Assembly (NCBI GenBank): GCA_016647705.1
Contig: CM028333.1
Coordinates: forward strand, 10,676,616-10,740,615
Length of the DNA: 64,000 bases
Reading direction: 5' to 3'
From: Eucommia ulmoides
Lineage: Eukaryota; Streptophyta; Magnoliopsida; Garryales; Eucommiaceae
This document shows, piece by piece, positions 47,376-57,520 of the stretch. The position numbers and the translations under genes are program-made. Each line of letters opens with the position of its first letter. Position 1 is the stretch's first letter. The notes below the pieces were generated by a model. It did no database searches. It was not told where the DNA came from and was given only the letters and a program-made list of their open reading frames with translations.

Positions 47376-47984
47376 GCAATAATAATTTTTTATTCATTAA
47401 AAAAACTAAAAAAGCTAGTGTTGTTGGATTAGGGGAAAATAAATAATAATTTATTTTAATATAATTTATTAGAGTTGTTTAGAGTTGTTTACATATTTAT
47501 TATATTTAAAAAAAAAAAACTGAAATAATATGATTTTAAACTCATTTACATAATTAATACTATCCGGGGATTTGATCCCCGGGTACTGAAACCCGGGGTT
47601 CCAAACCCCGATTTCAAAAAAATAGTTCGTCGTATACCCGGTGTTCAAAACACCAGATATACAGAAAAAAAAATTAAAACTTTATACCCGAGTATATAAT
47701 AAAAAAATTATTTGTCCCAAGGACAGCCATTGATGCAACGGATGTCCCTTTTTTTAAACAACAAAGAGAGGAGAGACAGAGAGCAGAGAAAGACAGCATA
47801 GGATCACACGAAAATTGAAAGCCCAAGTATTTTTTACACTTTAAACCCTTAAAGTTTGACCATTATTTTATTTTAAATTTTTTTTTTACTCTTTTTTTTT
47901 AAATTTTGTTTTTATAAAAAAAAAAAATTGTTTGTTATTTCTTTAATTGCTGTAATTTAAATTTAAAAGTAAGGTCAAACGGTC
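47376..47984. other. AT-rich spacer with short hairpins
   Basis: There is no gene. Three short hairpins lie at 47564-47653. A CT/GA-rich stretch (47760-47800) recalls a 5' leader. The segment interrupts the left arm of the foldback described next. Confidence 0.5.
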
Positions 47985-49110
47985 GACCGAATAAGTCAAA
48001 CGTTTGATTGGTTAAAGCAGTGAGGTAAAAAGTTCTGAAAACTAATTCAGTCGGTAGACCGACTTGACAAATCAGTCGACCATTAAAAATAGTGGGTTTA
48101 AATTGCATGTCTTGATCTAACTTGTCAACCGAATGGGACATTCTGTGCGACCAAATTGAATAATTCAATTGAAAATAAAAAAATATTTTTACTTTATTAA
48201 TAACAAAAAAATAATAAATAATAAAATGAAAAAAAAAAAAAAAAAACATAATATAAAGTAATAATTGAATTTCACTTGATTTTTGAAGTAAAAATATTTT
48301 GGAACAAAAGTATTTTTTTATTACCTTCTATTCCAAAAAATTTTGAAGGTAAGTAATAAATAATTTTTGAAGCAATTATTCATTTTATTTTTTTATTTTT
48401 TTTTGAAGTAAAAAAAAAAAATTGGAATGGAAGGTAATAAAAAAATAGAACTATTCCAAAATATTTTTGAAGTAATTATTCATTTTTTTTTAATTTCTTT
48501 AATTGTTGTAATTTAACTTATTTGCTGCTTTAACCAATTAAACGTTTAATTTATTCGATCGACCGTTTGACCTTACTTTAAAAAAAAAAATGAATAATTA
48601 CTTTAAAAATTATTATTACTTCAAAATACTTTTACTTCAAAAATAAATAATTTTTGAAATAATTATTCATTTTTTTTATTTTTTATTTTGAAGTAAAAAA
48701 AAAAAATGAAATGGAAGGTTCCAAAATATTTTTGAAATTCAATTTATATCATGAATTTTTTTTTTTCATTTTATTATTTATTATTTTTTTGTTATTAGTA
48801 AAAATATTTTTTTATTTTTAATTGAATTCAAGTAAAAATTCAATTTGGTCACACAGGATGTCCCATTCGATTGACAAGTTAAATTAAGACATACAATTTA
48901 AATCCACTATTTTTAACGGTCGACTGATTTGTCAAGTTGGTCTACCGACTAAATTAGTTTTTATAACTTTTTACCTCACTACTTTAACCAAACAAACGTT
49001 TGACTTAATTACATAAATGAGTTTAAAACCATACTATTTCAGTATTATTTTATTTTTTTTAAATATAATAAACATGTAAACAACTCTAAGTTGTTTACCC
49101 AAATAATATA
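47465..49110. repeat. Large foldback (inverted repeat) element
   Basis: The left arm at 47985-48280 (with CGACCGAATAAGTCAAACG, GGTAGACCGACTTGACAAAT, GAATGGGACATTC) is inverted at 48735-49005. An outer arm (47465-47555, TTGTTTACATATTTATTATA on) is inverted at 49010-49100, and a third partial inverted copy lies at 48510-48580. Arms match at about 80-85 percent by eye. No transposase is encoded. It may be a foldback or MULE-type MITE that once lay at the end of the Mutator-like element to its right. Confidence 0.7.
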
Positions 49111-49403
49111 CTTAAAAAAAAAAAAAAAAACTGAAAACATGCGTAAATGAACTTTAATACTAAACCCATGTTACCCAGCGTTCAGAACATTGGGACCTAT
49201 TTAATTTATTTTTTTATTTTTTATTTTTTTTTTCATGATCCTGGCGTTCACAACGCCAGAACATTTTAAATTACAAACGGTGTATCATTGTTTGGATTGG
49301 TCAAACGGTGTATCACCATTTGACCAACCCAACTGCAAGGTAGCCTTTGCAGACTGCCTACAAAGGCAATCTACAAAATGTTCCCAGCGTTGTGAACACC
49401 GGG
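47564..49403. repeat. Series of six short hairpins with GTT/AAC or matching cores
   Basis: The hairpins are CCGGGGA-TTTGA-TCCCCGG (47564-47582), CGGGGTT-CCA-AACCCCG (47594-47610), GGTGTT-CAA-AACACC (47639-47653), CCCAGCGTTC-A-GAACATTGGG (49174-49194), CTGGCGTT-CAC-AACGCCAG (49241-49259) and CCCAGCGTT-GTG-AACACCGGG (49383-49403). They flank the foldback on both sides. Confidence 0.75.
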
Positions 49404-49900
49404 ACCAAACCCCTATAAACAACGTGAACTCAATTCCCTCCTTCCTCATTCATACTCTTCCCGAGAGTTCATTTGCCTCATTCCTCATACTTTTCCCGAT
49501 TTAACCTAGGTGTTCATCCTTCATTTTCTTCCCGCCATCCTTCATTTTCTTCCCGATTTAACCTAAGTGTTCATCCTTCATTTGGCCGATTTCCTTCTTC
49601 AAAATTTGACAAATTTCACAACTTTACAACTTCTTCCTCCCGCTACAAAGGTAAGTTTGTTTTAATTTTTTTTTATTTAATTTATTTGTTAGTTTGATTA
49701 GTATGTTTTTACTTGTTTAATTATTTAGTTTATTTATTAGTTTGTTAGTCTACTTGTTTAATTTGTTAGTTAGTTAGTTAATTTAATTTGTTAGTTAATT
49801 AGTCCACTTGTTTAATTTGTTAGTTAGTTAATTTAATTTGTTAGTCAATTTAGTTATTTAATTAAATAATGTACATTTTATGGGAAAATATAAATTAAAA
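49110..49900. other. Leader-like region before the tandem array
   Basis: Short frames at 49235-49504 and 49473-49697 are repeat by-products: TTCATCCTTCATTTTCTTCC recurs. GCTACAAAG before GTAAGT (49642-49654) looks like a splice donor, so this may be the 5' leader exon of the Mutator-like transposase gene. TTAGTTAG-type simple repeats begin near 49690. Confidence 0.45.
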
Positions 49901-51535
49901 TACACATTATAATATATTGTTTTAAAAAAAATTGTTAGTTAGTTAGTTTAGTTTAGTTTAGTTGTTTAATTAAAGAATATACACTTTGGTCCCTGAAAGT
50001 TTGATAAATTTTACATGTAGGAAAATGTAAATTAAAATAAAAATTTATCAAAATTATAATATATTGTTTTTTTTAAAAAAAAAAAAAGATTAGTTAGTTA
50101 GATAATTAGTTAATTTGAGTTTTATTTGTTAATTTAGTTGTTTAATTAAAAAAAATATTTAATTAAAAATGTGCACTTTGACCCCTCAAAATTTGAGAAA
50201 TTACACATATGAGAAAATAGAAATTAAAATAGAAATTATAATATATTGTTTGAAAAAAAATGTCAGTTAGTAAGTTAGTTTAATTTATTAATTTAGTTGT
50301 TTAATTAAAGAATTTACATTTTGCCCCTAAAAGTTTGACAAATTATACATGTGAAAAATATAGGTTAAAATAGAAATTATAATATATTGTTTTTAAAAAA
50401 AATTAGTCAGTTTGTTAGTTAGTTAATTTGAGTTTGATTTGTTAATTTAATTGTTTAATTAAAAAATGTTTAATTAAAAAATGTGTACTTTGGCCCCTCA
50501 AAATTTGATAAATTACACATATTGCAAAATATGAATTAAAATAGAAACTATAATATATTGTTTTTAAAAAATTAGTTAGATTGTTAGTTAATTTGAGTTT
50601 GATTTGTTAATTTAGTTGTTTAATTAAAAATGTGCACTTTGACCCTTCAAAATTTGACAAATTGCACGTATGGGAAAATATAAATGAAAACATAAATTAT
50701 AATATATTGTTTTAAAAAAATTGTTAGTTAGTAAGTTAGTTTAATTTATTAATTTAGTTGTTTAATTAAAGAATTTACACTTTGGCCCTTGAAAGTTTCA
50801 CAAATTATACATGTGGGAAAATATAGGTTAAAATATAAATTATTATATATTGTTTTAAAAAAATTAGTTAGTTAGGTAGTTAATTTGAGTTTGATTTGTT
50901 AATTTAATTGATTAATTAAAAATGTGCACTTTAGCCCCTCAAAATTTAACAAATTACACATATTAGAAAATATGAATTAAAATAGAAATTACAATATATT
51001 GTTTTTTAAAAAAATAGTTAGTTAGTTAGTTAGTTAATTTGAGTTTGATTTGTTAATTTAGTTGTTTAATTAAAAATGTGTACTTTGACCCCGCAAAATT
51101 TGACAAATTACACGTATGAGAAAATATAAATTAAAATATAAATTATAATATATTGTTTAAAAAAAATGTTAGTTAGTAAGTTAGTTTAATTTATTAATTT
51201 AATTGTTCAATTAAGGAATATACACTTTGACCCCTGAAAGTTTGTCAAATTATACATATGGGAAAATATAGGTTAAAATAGAAATTATTATATATTGTTT
51301 TAAAAAATTAGTTAGTTAGTTAATTTGAGTTTGATTTGTTAATTTAATTGTTTAATTAAAAAATATTTAATTAAAAAATGTGCACTTTGGCCCCTCAAAA
51401 TTTGACAAATTACACATATAAAAAATATGATTTGAGTTTAATTTGTTAATTTAATTGTTTAATAAAAAAAATGTTTAATTAAAAAATGTGCATTTTGGCC
51501 CCCTTAAAGTTTTTCAAATTACACATGTGGAAAAA
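49900..51535. repeat. Tandem array of about 150-bp units with trimeric order
   Basis: Eleven units carry the core xxACTTTGxCCCCTxAAA-TTTG (cores at 49983, 50175, 50318, 50487, 50636, 50779, 50928, 51082, 51224, 51384 and 51492). Types alternate: TACACTTTGG...GAAAGTTT versus GTGCACTTTGG...CAAAATTT. Same-type units repeat every 440-460 bp, a three-unit higher-order period. Between cores lie TTAGTTAG and ATATATTGTTTT-A-run blocks. It lies in what is probably an intron of the transposase gene. Confidence 0.85.
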
Positions 51536-51789
51536 ATAAATTATTGAATTAATATTAACTTGACGTGGAATTTATATTTGACTAGAGTTAAAGTTAATTA
51601 ATTTATTGAATAAATTAAAAATAAATAAAATGATAAGGATTGAAAATAAATTACTCAAAAATATAAAAATGAACACTATAAACAATTGGTATATAAACAG
51701 ACTTTTGTGATTGAGTTTTAATTGACAATAATATTTTTTTGTTCTGTTTTGGGTTGTGAAATGATAGCCGCTTGAAATGGAAAACGTCA

Positions 51790-54600
51790 GGTTGTTATTG
51801 TATTAGGGTGGTAGAATATTGGAAGGTACCGATGTCGGAGTTTCTTACGGCACCTCATCTGTAAAATCTTTGGTTGTCCGTCGAGGAACAACCTTAAACG
51901 AATTGATTGAGATGCTCAGATCATGTGTTCTTCAGGATGGCGCTAATGGAAGTTTGAAATTAAAGTGTAGGATGACGATGACTCTTTTCGGAGGGAATTT
52001 TAAATATACCTTGTTTTCTATCAGGAACGACTCAGTATTAGACCAAGTGCTTGAGTTACCTCTTTACATACCCTCGATTCTTGTTGTTGAGGTATATGTG
52101 GAAATAGAACGAGCATTTGATGATGGTCCGAATTTTTTCCCCAAAGTGGTCATTTTACCCACTTAATGACTCAGAGTTTTAATTCGTACAGTACCCAATC
52201 TGACGGACAATTTTTCGACTATAATATTCCCATGTCGTACCCCAAGTAGTCTAGTCTAATTACACCGTACCACCCCCTAAATTTCAAAGCAATATTATTC
52301 CCACAGTATTCCCATGCCGCACCCCCAATTACTTGAGTCTAATTATACTATCCCACCCCCTATATTCTAGAACAAGATCATTCTCATAGTATGATTGACT
52401 GTGATCATGGCACCAGTTGTGCTTTTCCACGTCACCATTATTTACTAAGTAATCCATCGCAAGACAACATAAGTAATTATGGTGGCGAGTTTGATATAAT
52501 TGATAGTCATCACGGTGTGTCTGAATAAGAGTTAAATATGGATGTTGCGTTTGAGCTAGAGGAGAATGATGGGGGTGGAGACGAAGATCTAGATATTGGG
52601 CTAGTGAGCAAGGGATTCAGAATAAGCAATTGGAGTTGGACAGGGTTATTCTATTTTTCAATAACTTGAATTAGGGTGACGATGATGACATAGCGAAATA
52701 CAAACCGAAGTTGCGGAAGAATTTCTAGACACCGGAGATGGATGCATTTCGTACTAGTATGGTCTTTAAGAACAAGAAACATGTCCAACAGGCAATGAAA
52801 TATTACCATGTCAAAAAAAACAAAGAGTATTGTATGTTGAAAATGAACAAAAAGATCTGGTCGGTTAATTGTTTGCATGGATGCGGTTGGAGATTACGGG
52901 CGATTATGAAAAAAAGTCATGGTATGTTTCAGATTACGCAGTATGAGGGGCAACACACATGTTTCTATAATCACATTGCTATAAATCCTACAAAAATTGG
53001 ATTTTGGTGTCATTTCGAACTTAATACTTGGACAAGTCGAACAGGATTCAGAATTGAAGATTGACATCATTGTGGCTTACGTGAAGGAGTCTCATGGATT
53101 CACTATTTTTTACCGAAAAGCTTGGTTGGCTAGATCTAAAGTCATCGAGACCTTGTTCAGGAATTGGGACGAATCATATAGGAAGTTGCCAAAGTTTATG
53201 GTTGCATTGCAACACTATAATCCGGGGAGCACTATGTCGATTGATATGCCTGGCTACAGGACGTTCGACATGGTATTTTGGGCATTCAAACCTTCAATTG
53301 ACAGATGACGTTATTGTCAGCCCATCATCACAATGGACGAGACCCACTTGTATGGTAAATACGAGGGAAAAATCTTAATCACCATTGGAATGACACCATC
53401 TAACAAGTGTTATCCGTTGGCTTTCATCGTCATACCGATGGAAGACTACCGCTGCTGACGATGGTTCATCTACATGCTTAAGCGCCATATTGTCAGTGAT
53501 CATCCTGACTTCTAAGGTGACATTGATATTTAACAGACACGCCGGCATTACTAGTATGGTAGACAGTCTCTGGCTTAATCAACAGAACGAGCCCCTCCGA
53601 TATCACTGATTTTGTTTGTGGCACCTTTGCAGCAATTTCAATAAGATTGCTAAAAATCAACATCTCAAAGATCTTGGTTGGAATGCGGGTGTTGCGACAC
53701 AAATTCGAAAATACGATGCTATCATGAAAGAGATAAAAAAAAAATTGATGTTCGGGTGCATACATGGTTAAACGATATTCTAGTTTCAAAATGTATCAGG
53801 GCACACGACGATGGTAAGCGTTGGGGAGTGATGACTGCCAATTATGCAGAAGTATTTAACAATTGGTTAAAGAGTACAAGAAATGTTCCAATTATTGCAT
53901 CCGTGAAAATTACGTTCTACAAGATGGTTAAATATTTTGATATTGGTCGATAAGAAACTATAAATGACTCAGCCGACGGTTACCTATACGCTAAACACGT
54001 CATTCAAAAAATGCAGAAATCTCAAGCCAAGTCCAAAACATACGAGATTCAAATATCTAATCTATAAGTTAGTATTTATTATTTACTTTTTTTCACGTTA
54101 CATATAATTGTTACCACACATATTTTAATTAAATATGATATTTTTTTCTAGAGAGAATGCAATCTACCACGGTAAAACTAAAAAGACTCTTACTAGAGGC
54201 CTAATCACTCACCAAGTCACATTAGGGAATAACGCTGATTGCACAAGTGGAAAGTATAAAATTTGGCGATATCCGTGCTCCCACGTGCTTGTGGCCACCG
54301 AGTATAGTGGCGTTGATGCATTCCGCTATATTGCAACTGAGTACACAGTAACGAATCAATTGATGACGTGAGAGTCATCGTTTCGGCCGATTATTCATGA
54401 AAACTACTAGCCACAGACCAATTTTCCGAACCTAATTCTAGACCATAATAGACTTCAAGTTCTGCATCGTGGTCGACCAAATTCCATTCGCATTCAAAAT
54501 AAGATGAATCAGTCGCGAAGAATAATGACAAATCGGTGCAGTTTATGTTCTCAAACTGGACATGATAGGCGGAGGTATCCATCCCTATTTCGTCATACAC
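51790..54600 (+). pseudogene. Mutator-like (MULE) transposase, decayed
   Basis: A 116-codon frame (51819-52166; SVKSLVVRRGTTLNELIEML) is the N-terminal domain of plant MULE proteins. Further on are the MuDR-type domain (52738-53040; MVFKNKKHVQQAMKYYHVKK, IWSVNCLHGCGWRLRAIMKK), a stretch with RNWDESYRKLPKFMVALQHY (53160-53220), the core ITMDETHLYGKYEGKILITI (near 53330) and LAFIVIPMED (near 53420), then WGVMTANYAEVFNNWLK (near 53825) and a SWIM-type zinc finger with YKIWRYPCSHVLVATEY (54258-54308). Frames change at least five times and stops are frequent, so the gene is dead. The aspartate of MDETH matches the first catalytic residue of the family. Confidence 0.85.
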
Positions 54601-54804
54601 CCAATTGATCTTATCGGTTCATTGTAATGAATGTTTATACTATTTTATTTGTTTTTTATGTCAACTTTTATGTATCATAATTTTTATGCACTTGTCGCAC
54701 ATATTTCTTTGTAATGAATGTTATATTTTGTTTATAAATGTGATTAAATTTTAATTTCGCACTAACAAATTTAACACAAGTGTTGAGGGGAAAAATTTCA
54801 GTTA

Positions 54805-55234
54805 TGTCAAACCCTGGGCCCATAGATCCTTTAGTTCTACACATGCAGTCAGAGCACAGGTCCGCATTAGTTTGGACAACACAGGTAAATATTTAAGTTA
54901 TTACATTAATTTTTTTTTAATTTAGTTTTTTAAAATTTTAATATTATTTATTGTGTCTTAATTAATGTTTTAGGATACTGGTTCGCTTGACTATGCTGGA
55001 TTTGATGTAGGGGGATAGAGAGAAAACACTTCTCTCGAGTTATAAAACTAATAGAATCGGCCAGTTTGTACGGCTTATTCAGGTTGTGGCCGAAGCGGTT
55101 AGATAGGTCTCTCATAACCGCGTTGGCAGAGAGATGGCGTCTAGAGACGCACACTTTCCATCTACCCATTGGGGAGATGACCATCATACTACAAGGCATG
55201 GTCATCTTATTGGGGTTGCCCGTGCACGTGCAAC
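54805..55234 (+). pseudogene. Plant mobile domain (MAIN-like) fragment, truncated by an LTR
   Basis: MSNPGPIDPLVLHMQSEHRS (from ATG 54805) is the usual start of plant mobile domain proteins, with a donor after ACACAG. From 55038 the frame reads RVIKLIESASLYGLFRLWPK, RLDRSLITALAERWRLETHT, FHLPIGEMTIILQGMVILLG, LPVHVQ and is open until the Gypsy LTR begins at 55235. The segment before (54974-55035) is interrupted by a stop. This domain is known both in host MAIN proteins and as cargo of MULEs and Gypsy elements. Here it follows a MULE transposase in the same orientation, so it was probably part of that element. Confidence 0.8.
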
Positions 55235-57520
55235 TGTTGTGACAAAAACTGTGTTATGTCTTGTTTTAAATTATATTACTCGCAAGCGCACGAATTAATA
55301 ATAGTAAAGATTATTGGAAGTGAGGTCAATCCCACGAGGATTGCTTATAGGAAAAACTTAATCCGTCCTAGTTAACTTAATTATAGTCTAGTTCAAGATA
55401 ATTTTATTTTTGATTTGTGATTTAAGAAAGAGAAAATTAAATAAACAGTGAAATAATTAGTTTAGCTTGATCGAAGGTGGAAAAATACTAAGTCTTCAGA
55501 ATCCACCGATGTATAATTAATTAGTTCTATTATTATGTTGACCCCAAAGTTTTAGTGATAGTTTTAGAAATGAATTTTATAATCTCAATAAGATTTTAGA
55601 AATTGTACAAGCTGGTTTTTTCTTCGCTTTGAAAATATGATTTCTTAAATATTATATGTATACAAATTAATGAAAAATATATAATCAAAAGATATTATTT
55701 ATTTTACAATACAAACCCAACTATTAAATAATTTATAACAATCAATAATACATGATATTAAAGATGGAATTATTTATTTAATTGAAGCAAAAACCATAAA
55801 CATTTAAATACCAATTGTTCGGAATCAACACAACATAAAACTTAATTAATTACACATGGTTTCATCCTTAATCTTAGTACAAAGAAATTTAGAAATACAT
55901 AATAGAAGAAAACAAAACTTTATTGACAATTAACATCTCCCAATATTCTGTTATGAAAATTCTCTGCAATGAGAATAACTATTTGGGTCTCTAACCAATA
56001 ACACTCCTCTTCAGCTTGTGAACAACCAATTTGAACCCCTGTTCCCTTACTGATCCTTCTTTATTTATAGAAGAAACTTCGGCCGTAAAAGGTCAGCAAA
56101 AAGGTTTGGGCACATGGGGTGGGTGCATCGAAATTCGGTGCACCCATTTTTCGAGTGCACAGAATTTCGGTGCACCCTGTGCACTTTGGGCAGAGAGCCA
56201 TGCTATCTGCCCCTGGCCGCATATGCGGCCTGCACTGGTCGCTGCACAGCGACCAGTGTTGGTCGTACGTGCGACCAGTGTACACAAACCCCGCCTCAGT
56301 TGGTCGTGATCTGTCCAGGTTTCTTTCGTTTTCGTTTGTTTCTTGTCCATTTTGTTCTGAATTAACGCGTTTTTATTCCATTTCGAAAAATCTACGAAAA
56401 CAAAGAAAATAAATCAATTACTATTATTTAGTTTACTTAAGAGATTAATAAAACTTAATTTAACGGTATTAAATCGCACAAATACAGTGCAATCACACTC
56501 GCAAACCTAAATTTTGCTAGTTTTTGAGCAAAACTAAATATGCTATTTAAATGGAAAGCCACTTTCGTAGGGAACACGATTGTATTTAACGTAAACAATA
56601 AGCCTTGAAACCCCTAGTTTGCCCCTAGTGGACGAGTATAGTCTCGTGAGAGTTTGCAGTGATGCTATCCACAAATATTTTTTTTTTCTAACAAAAAATT
56701 TATCAATTATGTTTAATACTCTCATATTAAGTTGAAATCATACAAGAGTTACTGAAATAATTATTGATTTCATAACACATGATTGTTAACAATATCTATT
56801 TTTTTTTTATTTTTTTTATTTTTACCCACAACATATGCCCAACTCTCTTTTATAATGAATTTAATACAAGTAATTAGTCAACAAATTTTAAACAATCAAA
56901 TAATGTTTTCCCTGAAATAAAAATGTATTTGTGTGTGTGTATATATATATATTTACATATAAACAATTTTTCTTAAATAAATTGCGTGTGCAATACTAAC
57001 CTCACTGGGCTTTCTAAGATGTCCATGTAGCGAGTGTTGGGCCAATGATTCCAAACCAGTTGGCTCGAGGCATTAGGTGTTAAAACACCCTCCAGACTTA
57101 AAAAAACTCGAACAACTTAGGCTTCGAAATTAACGAGTCATTTATTGTCTTAACAATTTGCTCCCCTCTTTTTACGCGAACACTCGAAACTTACTGAGGC
57201 AAGAGTCTGGGTTACTTAGCAGAAATTCATCATTTAAGACAATTTTTTTTTTAATTTTTTTTTTAATTTTTTTTTAACTCTAGGGATAGGTTATTGTCAA
57301 GTCAAAATTTAGAAAATTAGCTAATGTACTGAATTTAAAATAAAAGAAAGTTAAGATTTATGCAAGTGTCAATTTTTTTTTATTTTTTTATTTTTTTTTT
57401 GCGCTATGCTTCAACAATTATTAGCAAACTCAAGTTTTTATTCAACATATATGCTATCATAAGATGGTTTGATAAAATTAAGTGTAAAAAAAAATTAGGG
57501 GACACAAGCATGTACAAACA
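55235..57520 (-). repeat. 3' LTR of the Athila-like element
   Basis: It is 2286 bp. The minus strand starts TGTTTGTACATGCTTGTG and ends TTTTTGTCACAACA. The segment near 55270-55700 is repeated at 63605-64000 in the 5' LTR. It contains the palindrome cluster at 56122-56277. Confidence 0.85.
56122..56277. repeat. Palindrome cluster inside the LTR
   Basis: GGGTGCA...TGCACCC (56124-56149) is followed by GTGCAC...GTGCAC, the perfect palindrome GGCCGCATATGCGGCC (56215-56230), a hairpin with 11-bp arms ACTGGTCGCTG/CAGCGACCAGT and a 2-bp loop (56234-56257), and TGGTCG-TACGTG-CGACCA (56260-56277). Confidence 0.85.

Noticed and set aside
49900-51535. CRISPR-like or centromeric satellite call
   Set aside because: Units are tandem without spacers, so not CRISPR; eleven units within a gene-like context are too few to call a centromere.
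51819-52166. Intact host gene
   Set aside because: The frame is the N-terminal domain of a Mutator-like transposase and downstream domains are broken.
56031-56412. Several overlapping frames of 70-97 codons
   Set aside because: They arise from the GC-rich palindrome cluster in the LTR, with all frames open and no family match.
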